DNA of 10,873 nt from the NCBI GenBank assembly GCA_964389805.1, contig CAYMFU010000040.1, positions 1 to 10,873 on the forward strand, written 5' to 3'. The notes beneath the pieces are model-generated. The model was not told the DNA's origin and searched no databases. It worked only from the letters and a program-made list of their open reading frames with translations. Below, piece by piece: positions 1-7,520 of the stretch (within the stretch, counting starts at the first letter, position 1; each line of letters starts with the position of its first letter). The stretch is from JAGTVG01 sp964389805 (GTDB lineage Bacteria; Bacteroidota; Bacteroidia; Cytophagales; Cyclobacteriaceae). The position numbers and the translations under genes were made by a program.

Positions 1-125
1 TTTGACTTTTCTCTTGGGAAAAAGAATTGCTAGATGAAAAAAAGGTCAGAATCACTATTGAAAGAACTGGGATCGCAGATCTTATATTTTTTATTGTCAT
101 ATCAAATATTTTTTTTCATTCTAAC

Positions 126-662
126 TTAAATATTTGTCTTAAAGTTATCGATGCTGGTACTATTCCTTTCCTCCCAATATGTTTTTAATCGATCTTTTCC
201 CTGTTTTTCAGCCCAGGATCTCAAGTGTGTTCGTTCTTCCTTGAAATCCATAAAGGGGATAGCAAAACCACATGAAGTTTGTACCAAATCAATCTCTATT
301 TCAATAATTTGTCTTGAGCCGGGAATTTCTGGAAACAGATGAATATATTCCTTATACACAATTTCTCTTGGATGATAAATTTTTGCATTACCGTAGAGTC
401 TCAAAATCAAAGGTTTTCCTTCAAATGCGCAAAACATGATCGTCATTCTGTCATTTTTCAGCAGATGAGCTGCAGTTTCGTTACCGCTTCCGGTAAGATT
501 GAGCCAGACGACTTTATTTCTGTCGATCACCCTGAAGGTATCCATCCCTTTGGGTGATATATTAACCCGACCTGTCGACGCAGCTGTTCCAACAAAGAAG
601 ATCTTCTGTTTTAGAATAAATTCTTTGTGATCCTCGAGTATTTCATTAAAACGTTTTCCCAT
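126..662 (-). CDS. Pyridoxamine 5'-phosphate oxidase-family (flavin split-barrel) protein
   Basis: A 178-residue cytoplasmic protein with no signal peptide or membrane segment. Residues about 15-130 fit the PNPOx-like split barrel: a first strand and turn at 21-28 (IFFVGTAA), then the RVNISPKG segment at 32-39, VVWLNLTGSGNETAAHL at 51-67, and MTIMFCAFEG at 73-82, all typical of the small 'pyridoxamine 5'-phosphate oxidase family' proteins of about 180 residues. Such proteins usually bind FMN, F420 or heme and act on small molecules. The substrate cannot be read from the sequence, and this is not the vitamin B6 enzyme PdxH itself. The C-terminal third (130-178) is charged and helical, with a W150..W163 pattern common in this subgroup. 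The ATG at 662-660 is chosen because the usual N-terminal MGKRF-like opening follows directly. It appears to be a single-gene unit with about 120 bases to the next minus-strand gene upstream. The family call is firm and the function open. Confidence 0.9.
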   Translation of the reverse strand: MGKRFNEILEDHKEFILKQKIFFVGTAASTGRVNISPKGMDTFRVIDRNKVVWLNLTGSGNETAAHLLKNDRMTIMFCAFEGKPLILRLYGNAKIYHPREIVYKEYIHLFPEIPGSRQIIEIEIDLVQTSCGFAIPFMDFKEERTHLRSWAEKQGKDRLKTYWEERNSTSIDNFKTNI

Positions 663-784
663 TTAATATTATAGGGTTTAACTTATAGGGTGAGTATATT
701 TTCATAAACTTATTATGATTTAATTCGAAAAGGAAATATTAAACTTCCTTGAATAGGTCAAATCATTAAGAGATCACTCCAGGT

Positions 785-1294
785 TCATAAATATCTTCTG
801 GTTGTTCTTTTATAATTCATGAATTGATTTCCGAATTTCTTACTCAGGAATTTTTCCTCACCCAAAATAATAAAATGATATGTAACTATACTATACAATC
901 CAAGTAGGATGATGATGACGTTTAAAAAATAAATCATACCGGAAATTGTCAGGAGAGTAAATCCTACATACATGGGATTTCGGCTGAATTTATAAATTCC
1001 TTTGGTTTTAAGATTTGTATCCTCAACAGGCAATCCAAGACGAATTGATTTTCCTAAGCCAAATGAACTCAACACTATAAATAACAAGGCAATTGTTGAA
1101 GTAAAGTAGGATGCAAAAATCAGGTATATGTTGGATGCACCATTCAGAATATCATTTCCAGATATTGCCATTATATATAGGATCCAGATTATGTATCCGG
1201 CTATTTTTCCAGTATAAAACAGAATCGGATGTATAGTGGACTTTCCAATTATATCCATTTCATTGAATATTATAAATTGAATGCTATAATACAT
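785..1294 (-). CDS. Isoprenylcysteine carboxyl methyltransferase / phospholipid methyltransferase-like integral membrane protein
   Basis: Up to 169 residues with about four hydrophobic segments (roughly 24-44, 55-78, 108-133 and 128-145, the last two probably a helical hairpin). The family hallmark is the SAM-binding block KTKGIYKFSRNPMYVGF at 96-112, with the S-R-N-P-M-Y-V-G core. It is followed near the C terminus by E146-E147 and the F-G-x-x-F-x-x-Y-K-R-x-x-R-R pattern (154-167). These are the conserved parts of the PEMT/ICMT superfamily of membrane methyltransferases, and the length is normal for bacterial members. The substrate is unknown because bacteria lack prenylated CaaX proteins; lipids or small hydrophobic molecules are plausible. 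The start is uncertain. The ATG at 1294 gives an N-terminal extension, while the internal ATG at 1258-1256 (MDIIGK) leaves all conserved parts intact and may be the true start. Neither has a clear ribosome binding site. Confidence 0.85.
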   Translation of the reverse strand: MYYSIQFIIFNEMDIIGKSTIHPILFYTGKIAGYIIWILYIMAISGNDILNGASNIYLIFASYFTSTIALLFIVLSSFGLGKSIRLGLPVEDTNLKTKGIYKFSRNPMYVGFTLLTISGMIYFLNVIIILLGLYSIVTYHFIILGEEKFLSKKFGNQFMNYKRTTRRYL

Positions 1295-1461
1295 TAAAAT
1301 CTTCAGAAGACTTTTAGTTTATTTAGTTGATTGCCAATTGATTAGATTAATCAATATTAAAAAATTATTAATTTTTCTTTGGAATTCTAACTCATATTCC
1401 TAAATTCAATTCCATTTTTTTTTGGAAGGACGCACTAATCTTCCATTGAAACTTTATCGTT

Positions 1462-1860
1462 ATGGATTATATCATATTGCTGATTATCTGGGTATTTTTT
1501 TCATTTATTGTAGCCTCTTACTCGAAAAACAAAATCCTGGGATACTGGGGTGGTTTTTTTACTTCACTTCTATTAAGTCCGGCAGTAGGATTAATAATTT
1601 CCCTTATGTCAAAGGATTGCAAATCTTTCTTTTGCATGCGATTTGGGAAAAGAATGAAGGCCATAAAAATAGAAGAAGTCAAAGGGAACAGAGATGTCGC
1701 ATTAGAAATGGTAATGGATATTGCGCATTGGCTCCAGAGAATTATTATCTCTTCAAAGAAACCTGAGCATTATTATCTGTACCGGGAACGCATAGAGGAT
1801 AAAATTCTGGAATTGGGGGGAGAAGTACCTGATTCCTGGAAAGAATCTTCAGTTCAGTAG
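1462..1860 (+). CDS. Small membrane protein of unknown function (two N-terminal helices, charged cytoplasmic tail)
   Basis: A 132-residue protein I do not recognise as a named family. It opens with two hydrophobic helices, about residues 3-19 and 27-49, separated by the short basic loop SKNKILGYWG. The pattern 'SYSKNK..GYWGGFF.SLLLSPAVGLIISLMSK' resembles the membrane anchor seen in many small bacterial proteins that carry SHOCT or zinc-ribbon tails, but neither of those domains is visible here. The tail (52-132) is mixed-charge and probably helical, with two cysteines (C53, C58) and an aromatic stretch HYYLYRER at 103-110. It lies downstream of a 167-base gap after the divergently oriented methyltransferase-like gene, and converges on the minus-strand propeller gene 130 bases later. 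A competing frame over the same DNA (about 1422-1766) lacks coherent hydrophobic segments and is taken as a shadow. Confidence 0.72.
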   Translation: MDYIILLIIWVFFSFIVASYSKNKILGYWGGFFTSLLLSPAVGLIISLMSKDCKSFFCMRFGKRMKAIKIEEVKGNRDVALEMVMDIAHWLQRIIISSKKPEHYYLYRERIEDKILELGGEVPDSWKESSVQ

Positions 1861-1990
1861 GACCCGAATTATAACCACTTAGAACTTTTTTCCTGAAGAA
1901 TTATTAAGTGTTCAGGCAACAGTGTATGCAGCATGATATTGACGCCCTTCATAATTGCACATTTAAAATTTGCGCTAGTATCAAAGGCGA

Positions 1991-3703
1991 TCAATTCTGA
2001 AAGACTTCAGAGTCAACCGTTTCTTGAGCAAGTTTCCTGTATTTCGCCGCTTCTTCATGCATACCCATTTTTGTCAGAAGTGTATTCAGATCCCTGTAGT
2101 CTTCCTTAAAATAATAGGTTTGTTGTTCTTCAAGCCGGTAATACAATTCTTTGGCTTTTTCCCAATCGCCTTTTTTGACAGCTTTGTTGATATGTTCCAG
2201 CTCCACGAAGTCATAGTTCATGACAAAAGTATCGCCTGGTTTCCTGTTCACAAATTCAGGATAATTTACAACCCTGTAGGGTGATCTTGCTTTATCCACC
2301 AGGACAGGTATTGAGGCATTACCTTTATCATCGATACGTGTCAGGAACATATCTGTATGTGAGCCAAATATCTTGGAAACAAATACCATCCATTTGGAGT
2401 TCGGCGACCAGGCATGCCATGAGTTCATAGAATTGAAATTACAAGCTAGTTTCTTTGTTTTACCGCCTTCCGCTGGGACGATATATAACCTGCTATCAGG
2501 CATCAACAACATAAAATTTTCAGCCTGGCAGTATGTAATCCACTTTCCATCTGGAGATATAGCCGGGAAATAATTGCTTTTCCCATTGTTGGAAGCACCT
2601 TCTATGGGAACAGCTGTACCTCCGTTACCATTATTAAATGGTACCTTGTAAAGGTCAAATTTCACAGTCCTTTTCCGGTCTACATATTCCTGAAGAATGT
2701 CTTCATCTTGAATATCGATCTGGTTTAATTCGGTGCTATCTCTTGGTTCGGCCTTTGCCCTGCAGAAGATAATACTTTCCCCGTCTGGCGTCCAAATAGC
2801 ATTAGATTGTACGTATTCCTCAAGATTTGCCCCCCGGAGTTCTTTTAATGTTTTAGTCTGCCTGTCATAAATGGCCAGATGCCCGTTTACCGGGAAGAAA
2901 AGTTGCGAGTATTTTACATTCTCGGCTGGCGGGAAGCGGAAATTCTTGATCACCACACGGTCTTTAACCGTGGTCACGACATATCTTCCGTCCGGTGATA
3001 ATTTTGAAAACAATCCGAAAGTTCTCCTGTTTTCAAGTTTAGACCAGGAGGTGTACCTTGACAGGTCGAAGGCAACTGTATCTTCAATATCTGATACGAA
3101 ATATCCTCCTTTGTCTCTTAATCCTGCATCCAGGTCAAGGCCTATTTTGTCTCCATTTTCCGTGAGAGAGTGACAATTGCCACACACAGGGAATCCCTTC
3201 ATTGCTATGTGTGGAGGTTTTTTACTTCCAAAATCTACCAGTTTAAAACTCATGGAATCCAGCTTTTTCTCCGCTACAATAAAGGGGATAGGCATTTGTC
3301 GGTATAATACCGGTGCATTTACGGTGTCCCTGCTAAGTTTAAATCCAACGGTTGCAGGATTCTCACCGCCTGACCTTTTTACGGTAAAATAAATGTCTTT
3401 AAAATTTGACAGAATCTTCAGGCTATCCCATTTTGATTCATCCGGAGTCCATTTTAATTCATCCGTGGTTTCTGATATCACATATTTTTCATCATCTGTG
3501 AAAAGAGATACTTCATAGGTCGTTTTATCCCTCGTTTCATTAAACCACTCGAAGAGGGGTGCGGGGAACTCTGGTGGAAAAAGGGCATCCTGGAAAGGGT
3601 GGAGAATGCTGATCCCTTCAGCCGGGCCTGTTTTTCTGGTGCAGACTACAGCTACAACAGTTATATATAATAGTATAGCGATAGTAAAAATCTTCTTGCT
3701 CAT
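1991..3703 (-). CDS. Exported PD40/TolB-like beta-propeller protein with a single c-type heme motif
   Basis: A 570-residue protein with a Sec signal (about 1-20). The Cys at 21 (AVVC) could be lipidated, although Val at -1 makes the lipobox poor. Residues about 30-125 form a beta-rich fibronectin-like module (EFPAPLFEW.., TYEVSLFTD, LKWTPDES). A CGNCH motif at 174-178 is a c-type heme attachment site, in a context (FPVCGNCHSLTENG) typical of cytochrome c-like proteins. From about 230 to 500 there are PD40/WD40-like blades with S/T-P-D-G signatures at 235-239 (LSPDG), 304-308 (WTPDG), 382-386 (ISPDG) and 432-436 (WSPNS). The last about 60 residues (503-562) look like a TPR-type helical pair. 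The protein therefore probably acts in the periplasm or at the outer membrane and binds one heme covalently. Its partner and substrate are unknown. It could be a multiheme-system accessory or a sensor of exported substrate. The gene stands alone, with 241 bases to the deacetylase gene upstream. Confidence 0.85.
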   Translation of the reverse strand: MSKKIFTIAILLYITVVAVVCTRKTGPAEGISILHPFQDALFPPEFPAPLFEWFNETRDKTTYEVSLFTDDEKYVISETTDELKWTPDESKWDSLKILSNFKDIYFTVKRSGGENPATVGFKLSRDTVNAPVLYRQMPIPFIVAEKKLDSMSFKLVDFGSKKPPHIAMKGFPVCGNCHSLTENGDKIGLDLDAGLRDKGGYFVSDIEDTVAFDLSRYTSWSKLENRRTFGLFSKLSPDGRYVVTTVKDRVVIKNFRFPPAENVKYSQLFFPVNGHLAIYDRQTKTLKELRGANLEEYVQSNAIWTPDGESIIFCRAKAEPRDSTELNQIDIQDEDILQEYVDRKRTVKFDLYKVPFNNGNGGTAVPIEGASNNGKSNYFPAISPDGKWITYCQAENFMLLMPDSRLYIVPAEGGKTKKLACNFNSMNSWHAWSPNSKWMVFVSKIFGSHTDMFLTRIDDKGNASIPVLVDKARSPYRVVNYPEFVNRKPGDTFVMNYDFVELEHINKAVKKGDWEKAKELYYRLEEQQTYYFKEDYRDLNTLLTKMGMHEEAAKYRKLAQETVDSEVFQN

Positions 3704-3944
3704 ATCTTCCTTCAGTCAATTTCGAAAAATCCGATTCTAAAGATATTCAACAATGGAGATTAAAACAAACAGGAAGATTTTTAGATTGTATGATTGATGG
3801 TTTTAAGTTATTCTAATATACTTCTTGAATGCTCATTTAATTTTCAGTATATATTATCCTCCGGTCGATTTTGATTTTTTAAATTCCTTATATATGGTCC
3901 TTCGCAGAGGGAGGAGGCATGATATTGACCAGTAGGGCTTAAAA

Positions 3945-5276
3945 TCAAATTTCCGAATTCAACAGTATAATTTCTTCCATATTTGCACGGGCTTTATACC
4001 TGACGAAGTACCCTTCATCATCCTTAAGAGGCTTTAATTTCTTGATCAATTCACCCTGTTTGAGCTCTACAGCTTTCCATTTAGAAGGGACATATGATTT
4101 TAAGGTCAGCGGCAGATCGTACAAGGAAGGGTCAAGATCATGTTTGAGCTGAACTGAAATATGGTCTTCTTTATTTGAATAGGAAACTTCAGCATGCATT
4201 CTTTCCCTGATATATTTGGTAACGTCCTTGAAAGTTGCCACCCAGATCTTATCTTTATTTGATTTGATATATTGGAAATACGCATCCAGGGTATCGCCAG
4301 GTATCGCTTCCCAGCCCACACCATCAACACCATGAAATACAAGCACCAGCCAAATGTTGGAATTGGCATTGCAGGTATCTACCCAGGCTTTCATCTGGTC
4401 AAGAGAAGTATTGGTCAAAGCACCTCGCTGCCATTGAACATATTCTTTTTCAAAAGTACTAGGTTGTGCCCGGCTTCCACGATTCAGTTCCTCTAGGTAA
4501 GATTCCGGCATCCTGTTGCGCGAGGCTTCGTAACGCTCATACATATATTCCATCACCCGTTCATCTTCCGTTCCATATGGACATTCCACTGAGAAAGTGT
4601 ATTTCGGTCCCATGTTATTGAGAATATCTTCCTTGCTTTTTTCCAGTTCATAGATCAGGTTTGCTTCATCCATGACACTTAATCTTGGATGTGATATCGT
4701 ATGACTGGCAAATTCATGACCATTTGATGCATATTCGTTTATATCATCCCAGGTTAAGTTCCCAGGTTGTGGGTCGTTTAATTGTTGGAGCTTAGGATCA
4801 GCCCGTACGAGGGCATATCCTTTATCGATCTCCTGAAAAGCCTCTGTTTTATTACCCGATTCCCATAAACTACCGGCCCTTGTGTGGTGTTCACGGATCT
4901 CATAGTTTCCTAATTCCCTGATCGCTGAAGCCCTTTCGAAAAGATTGTCCTCATTGGTAGGGATAGTTTCCGTTTCTATGATGATCTCTTTTACGGGTCG
5001 ACCTATAAATTTCCTTTGATATTGAGAACCTTGAATATTTCCGGTATTTATAAAAAACGTAGCCGATAATTCCAGTCGGTTCATAATGGGTAATGCCACA
5101 TCAAACTGGTTTGCCGAACCATCGTCATAAGTCAGGGTAACGGCTGAATTTTTCCCATCCTGCCATTTTTCAATTTCAGTATGTCCGGCAGGCATATTGC
5201 TGTTATTCTTGCAGGAAATAGATACAATTATTAAGATGGAAAGAATCATCTTCAGTCTAAAAATTCTGATTTTCAT
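3945..5276 (-). CDS. Polysaccharide deacetylase-family (NodB/CE4-type) lipoprotein
   Basis: A 443-residue protein. A basic n-region and hydrophobic core (1-21) end at C22 (VSISC), suggesting an exported lipoprotein. NodB landmarks are present in order: motif 1 TYDDGS at 49-54, with catalytic-base and metal Asp candidates D51/D52; a strand ATFFINTG at 72-79; motif 2 SHTISH at 191-196, with the metal-binding pair H192/H196; a CPYG turn at 232-235 in place of the usual RPPYG; and VLVFHGV at 311-317 with the late His H315. About 110 residues are inserted between the second strand and motif 2, longer than in compact NodB enzymes. A beta-rich tail (about 365-443) follows the catalytic domain. The enzyme probably removes acyl groups from an exported or environmental glycan, with metal dependence supported by the D/H/H set. 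The substrate is not readable. ATG at 5276 is favoured because it gives a complete signal peptide. A divergent NodB-like gene starts 180 bases away. Confidence 0.88.
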   Translation of the reverse strand: MKIRIFRLKMILSILIIVSISCKNNSNMPAGHTEIEKWQDGKNSAVTLTYDDGSANQFDVALPIMNRLELSATFFINTGNIQGSQYQRKFIGRPVKEIIIETETIPTNEDNLFERASAIRELGNYEIREHHTRAGSLWESGNKTEAFQEIDKGYALVRADPKLQQLNDPQPGNLTWDDINEYASNGHEFASHTISHPRLSVMDEANLIYELEKSKEDILNNMGPKYTFSVECPYGTEDERVMEYMYERYEASRNRMPESYLEELNRGSRAQPSTFEKEYVQWQRGALTNTSLDQMKAWVDTCNANSNIWLVLVFHGVDGVGWEAIPGDTLDAYFQYIKSNKDKIWVATFKDVTKYIRERMHAEVSYSNKEDHISVQLKHDLDPSLYDLPLTLKSYVPSKWKAVELKQGELIKKLKPLKDDEGYFVRYKARANMEEIILLNSEI

Positions 5277-5456
5277 AGATACAGCTTTAAAAATTTAAAT
5301 ATATCGGATATGCTTGTTTGCTCAACAGCAATCCATTTTAAATTTAAGTATATAATTTTTATAACCAGTATTATGACTTAAATTTAAATAATGGCCTTCT
5401 GATAGAAGAAAAGACTTTTTGCATTGTAAATACACTATTGTTAAATCATTAATCTC
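5277..5456. promoter_or_regulatory. AT-rich divergent promoter region with an inverted repeat
   Basis: This 180-base gap separates the start codons of two divergent exported proteins and must hold both promoters. It contains an imperfect inverted repeat. The left arm, 5333-5349, reads CCATTTTAAATTTAAGT; the right arm, 5376-5394, reads ACTTAAATTTAAATAATGG. Twelve bases (TTAAATTTAAGT and its complement) match perfectly, the outer CCATT/AATGG matches after a two-base offset, and the centre is 26 bases. A further AAATTTAAATATA tract lies at about 5291-5303. The repeat could be an operator for a dimeric regulator acting on both genes. In DNA this AT-rich, a chance palindrome is a real alternative. 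I see no convincing TTG / TAnnTTTG promoter pair on either strand here. Confidence 0.35.
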
Positions 5457-6512
5457 ATGACCAATTTAATAGGAATTCACACAGATCAACGATTTTCAGG
5501 ATTGATTAATTTACTTATTGCATTTCTGTTTATAGTTGTTTCAGGTTGTACCAATAGCCGGGAAACTACTGAAAAAAAGATGATTTTGTCTTTTTATCTG
5601 GATGACACAAGTCCGGGGATAGCTGGTCCGGAGGCATTGGGTTCATTTCTGAAATACTGTAAAGCCCATAGAGTAAAAGGGGAATCAACCGTTGTACTTG
5701 GTTATGATGGAGAATCAATAGCTATAAATCCGGATCCGGCGGAATTGAAATTTCTGGAATATGCAGCGAAGTCCTATGAATCAGGTATTGATACCCATAT
5801 GGAGATCATGACACACCACGAATTGTTTGATTTTGAGGCAGGCAGGAAAAATGAAGCCGGGATCCATGAAGGCTTATGGCTTCATGAACCTGATGTGACC
5901 TTTGAACAGTACAGCCAATATTTTGCCAATATCCTGGATCATGGAGAAAGATCAGGAATACAATTTACCGGATTTACCTGGCCAGGTTGTGGTTGTGAAG
6001 CTTGTTCGTCTCGATATGCTGAATTCAGGGAAGAGGGGCCATTAAAGTTCAATCCAGCAGTTTTTGATGCCTTATTGGATCAGGTGAAAAAGAACAGATT
6101 CAGGACTAAAGTTATTCCGATCTTTTATGAATCCAGTGAAACCGATTATGATATTATTCGAAAAGCCAGTGATGGAGAGTATGCTGTCTATGACTTGATG
6201 CCCAATGCGGAAGATAAAATGGGAATATGGGAGAACTCAACGGAATGGGTTGATCCGGATTATTACATATCAAACGACGGAAAATCTGGTATAATTGTCA
6301 GGCACCTGGAAGCAGGAGCCCCCTATTGTCTGTGGTATATGCACTGGCAGGGATTAAATCCCGAAAGTGGGGTAGGTTGGTCAGCTTTCAAGACGGTAGT
6401 AGAAAGGATTGAAAAACATCTGAACGACAAAGTAGTTTGGATGAGGCCAAGTGACATTGTTACGCAATATCATAAAACAGGAGGATGGGAGTTCGTTTCC
6501 GAATTGGATTAA
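5457..6512 (+). CDS. Uncharacterised lipoprotein, probable distant NodB/glycoside-deacetylase-fold protein with a CxCxxC cluster
   Basis: A 351-residue protein. The signal peptide and a good lipobox (VVSGC, C31) mark it as a lipoprotein. The mature part begins like a deacetylase barrel: MILSFYLDD at 42-50, with the D49-D50 pair on the first strand, then a helix and the strand STVVLGYDG at 77-85. THMEIMTHHELFDF at 113-126 offers H120/H121 where the NodB H-x-x-x-H motif would sit. GFTWPGCGCEAC at 172-183 gives a C178-x-C180-x-x-C183 cluster, unusual for NodB enzymes. The C-terminal section WYMHWQGLNPESGVGW (293-308), followed by VVWMRPSDIVTQY (326-338), parallels VFHGVDGVGWEA and KIWVATFKDVTKY in the neighbouring deacetylase. 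I infer a metal-binding, carbohydrate-active or carbohydrate-binding barrel. No reaction can be assigned. It is likely transcribed alone from the divergent region. The ATG at 5457 is used because the signal peptide follows within 15 residues. Confidence 0.78.
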   Translation: MTNLIGIHTDQRFSGLINLLIAFLFIVVSGCTNSRETTEKKMILSFYLDDTSPGIAGPEALGSFLKYCKAHRVKGESTVVLGYDGESIAINPDPAELKFLEYAAKSYESGIDTHMEIMTHHELFDFEAGRKNEAGIHEGLWLHEPDVTFEQYSQYFANILDHGERSGIQFTGFTWPGCGCEACSSRYAEFREEGPLKFNPAVFDALLDQVKKNRFRTKVIPIFYESSETDYDIIRKASDGEYAVYDLMPNAEDKMGIWENSTEWVDPDYYISNDGKSGIIVRHLEAGAPYCLWYMHWQGLNPESGVGWSAFKTVVERIEKHLNDKVVWMRPSDIVTQYHKTGGWEFVSELD

Positions 6513-6589
6513 TTGAGTATCTACATCCTTTCAATATAGTGACAAACAGCTATGTCAAATCATCCAGATTATTAAAACAAAAAACCTTA

Positions 6590-6617
6590 TTGTATTTCTG
6601 GGGATTTTCGTAATTTG
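6590..6617 (+). promoter_or_regulatory. Possible Bacteroidota-type promoter for the cyclase pseudogene
   Basis: TTG at 6590-6592 is followed after 18 bases by TAATTTG at 6611-6617. This approximates the Bacteroidota sigma pattern TTG-N17-20-TAnnTTTG with one base fewer inside the -7 element. Transcription would start near 6624, about 45 bases before the ATG at 6670. The match is by eye only and the pattern is short, so chance is possible. Confidence 0.35.
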
Positions 6618-6669
6618 AGTATCAGAAAGATTCGTGCGGCTGACTTTTTCAATATAACACTAAACCGTT

Positions 6670-7489
6670 ATGCAACAACGACGCCTGGCCGCCATCATGT
6701 TCACCGATATTGTTGGTTATACAGCCCTTATGGGGAAGGATGAAGATCGTGCTTTTGAAGTCCTCAGAATCAACAAAGAAATCCATTCCCAGCAAATTGA
6801 AAAACACAACGGTACGATGATTAAAGAATTGGGGGACGGAATACTTGTGTCTTTTGATTCATCTGTTGATGCGGTTAAATGTGCCATTGAAATTCAGAGG
6901 GAATGTAAAAAGAAAAAAGTACCCCTTAAGATTGGAATTCATGAAGGGGTATGGTATTTGAAGGAAATGATGTTCTGGGGGATGGAGTAAACGTTGCCTC
7001 GCGTTTGGAATCGGAAACAGAAAACGGCAACATCAACATCTCAGAAGCGATCTACAAGAATATAAAAAACAAATCCGGAATCTTTACAACATTACTTTGA
7101 AAGGAAACAAAGATGCCATTAAGATTCATGAAGAAATCGTGTCTAACTCTCCGGTAAAAAAATATGCCTGGCTTGGCCTTGCCTATATCAATTCAGGAAG
7201 AGAAAAAGAAGGGAAAGAAATCTTAAAAGATCTTGAAACAATATATGATACTATTCCAAGTTCTTGGGGAGCATTAAAGAGGGCCCAGATGTATGCTGGC
7301 TTGGGGGATTATGAAAATGCTTTTAAGTGGTATAATTTTGAACCTCATCACCATTTTGTGCCTTGGGTTCGTGTTAGGGTGAATTATGATAGCTTATTCA
7401 TTGATTATCCTGGTTTTAAAAAGTTAATGAGAAGATGCAATCTTCCTGATCCTGCTCCCTTTCAATATGATCCTGATCTTAATCCTTGA
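6670..7489 (+). pseudogene. Degraded class III adenylate/guanylate cyclase with C-terminal TPR remnant
   Basis: Frame one (6670-6950) encodes the start of a class III cyclase domain: AAIMFTDIVGYTAL with metal Asp D13, IKELGDGILVSF with D56, and LKIGIHEG at 86-93. At about 6946-6951 one base is missing. The conserved sequence resumes at 6951 in another frame as MVFEGNDVLGDGVNVASRLESE, carrying the Asn and Arg of the N-x-x-x-R catalytic motif, and runs to KNKSGI before a TGA at 7098-7100. The third frame then takes over (about 7097-7489) with TPR sequence (KYAWLGLAYINSGREKEG, YAGLGDYENAFKWY) and a family-typical ending (LMRRCNLPDPAPF). Intact homologues have the end of the cyclase domain, usually a membrane segment and several TPRs between these parts, so a large internal piece appears deleted at about 7080-7100. 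A single sequencing error could explain the first break but not both. The gene is very likely dead. Confidence 0.85.
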
Positions 7490-7520
7490 AAAAAAATCCA
7501 ATTGAATGCATAACTAAAAC

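Noticed and set aside
1..125. Possible 3' end of a gene or a 31-residue frame starting at 34
   Set aside because: All three plus-strand frames are broken by stops within the first 40 bases or give only short low-complexity peptides. There is too little sequence to support a gene.
1422..1766. An overlapping 114-residue plus-strand frame over the small membrane protein gene
   Set aside because: It has no coherent domain or hydrophobic pattern, while the frame at 1462-1860 has two clean membrane helices and a normal charged tail, and it extends further.
1861..1990. Bidirectional terminator between the convergent membrane protein and propeller genes
   Set aside because: Only a six-base CACTTA/TAAGTG pairing with a loop of more than 20 bases is visible; no stable hairpin with a T tract is present.
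1991..6512. Polysaccharide utilisation locus
   Set aside because: There is no SusC/SusD pair, glycoside hydrolase, lyase or hybrid sensor. A deacetylase alone does not define such a locus.
6670..7489. Two or three separate small genes (a short cyclase and a TPR protein)
   Set aside because: The frames join into one recognisable cyclase-TPR architecture with conserved motifs continuing across the frame change, so one broken gene is the simpler reading.
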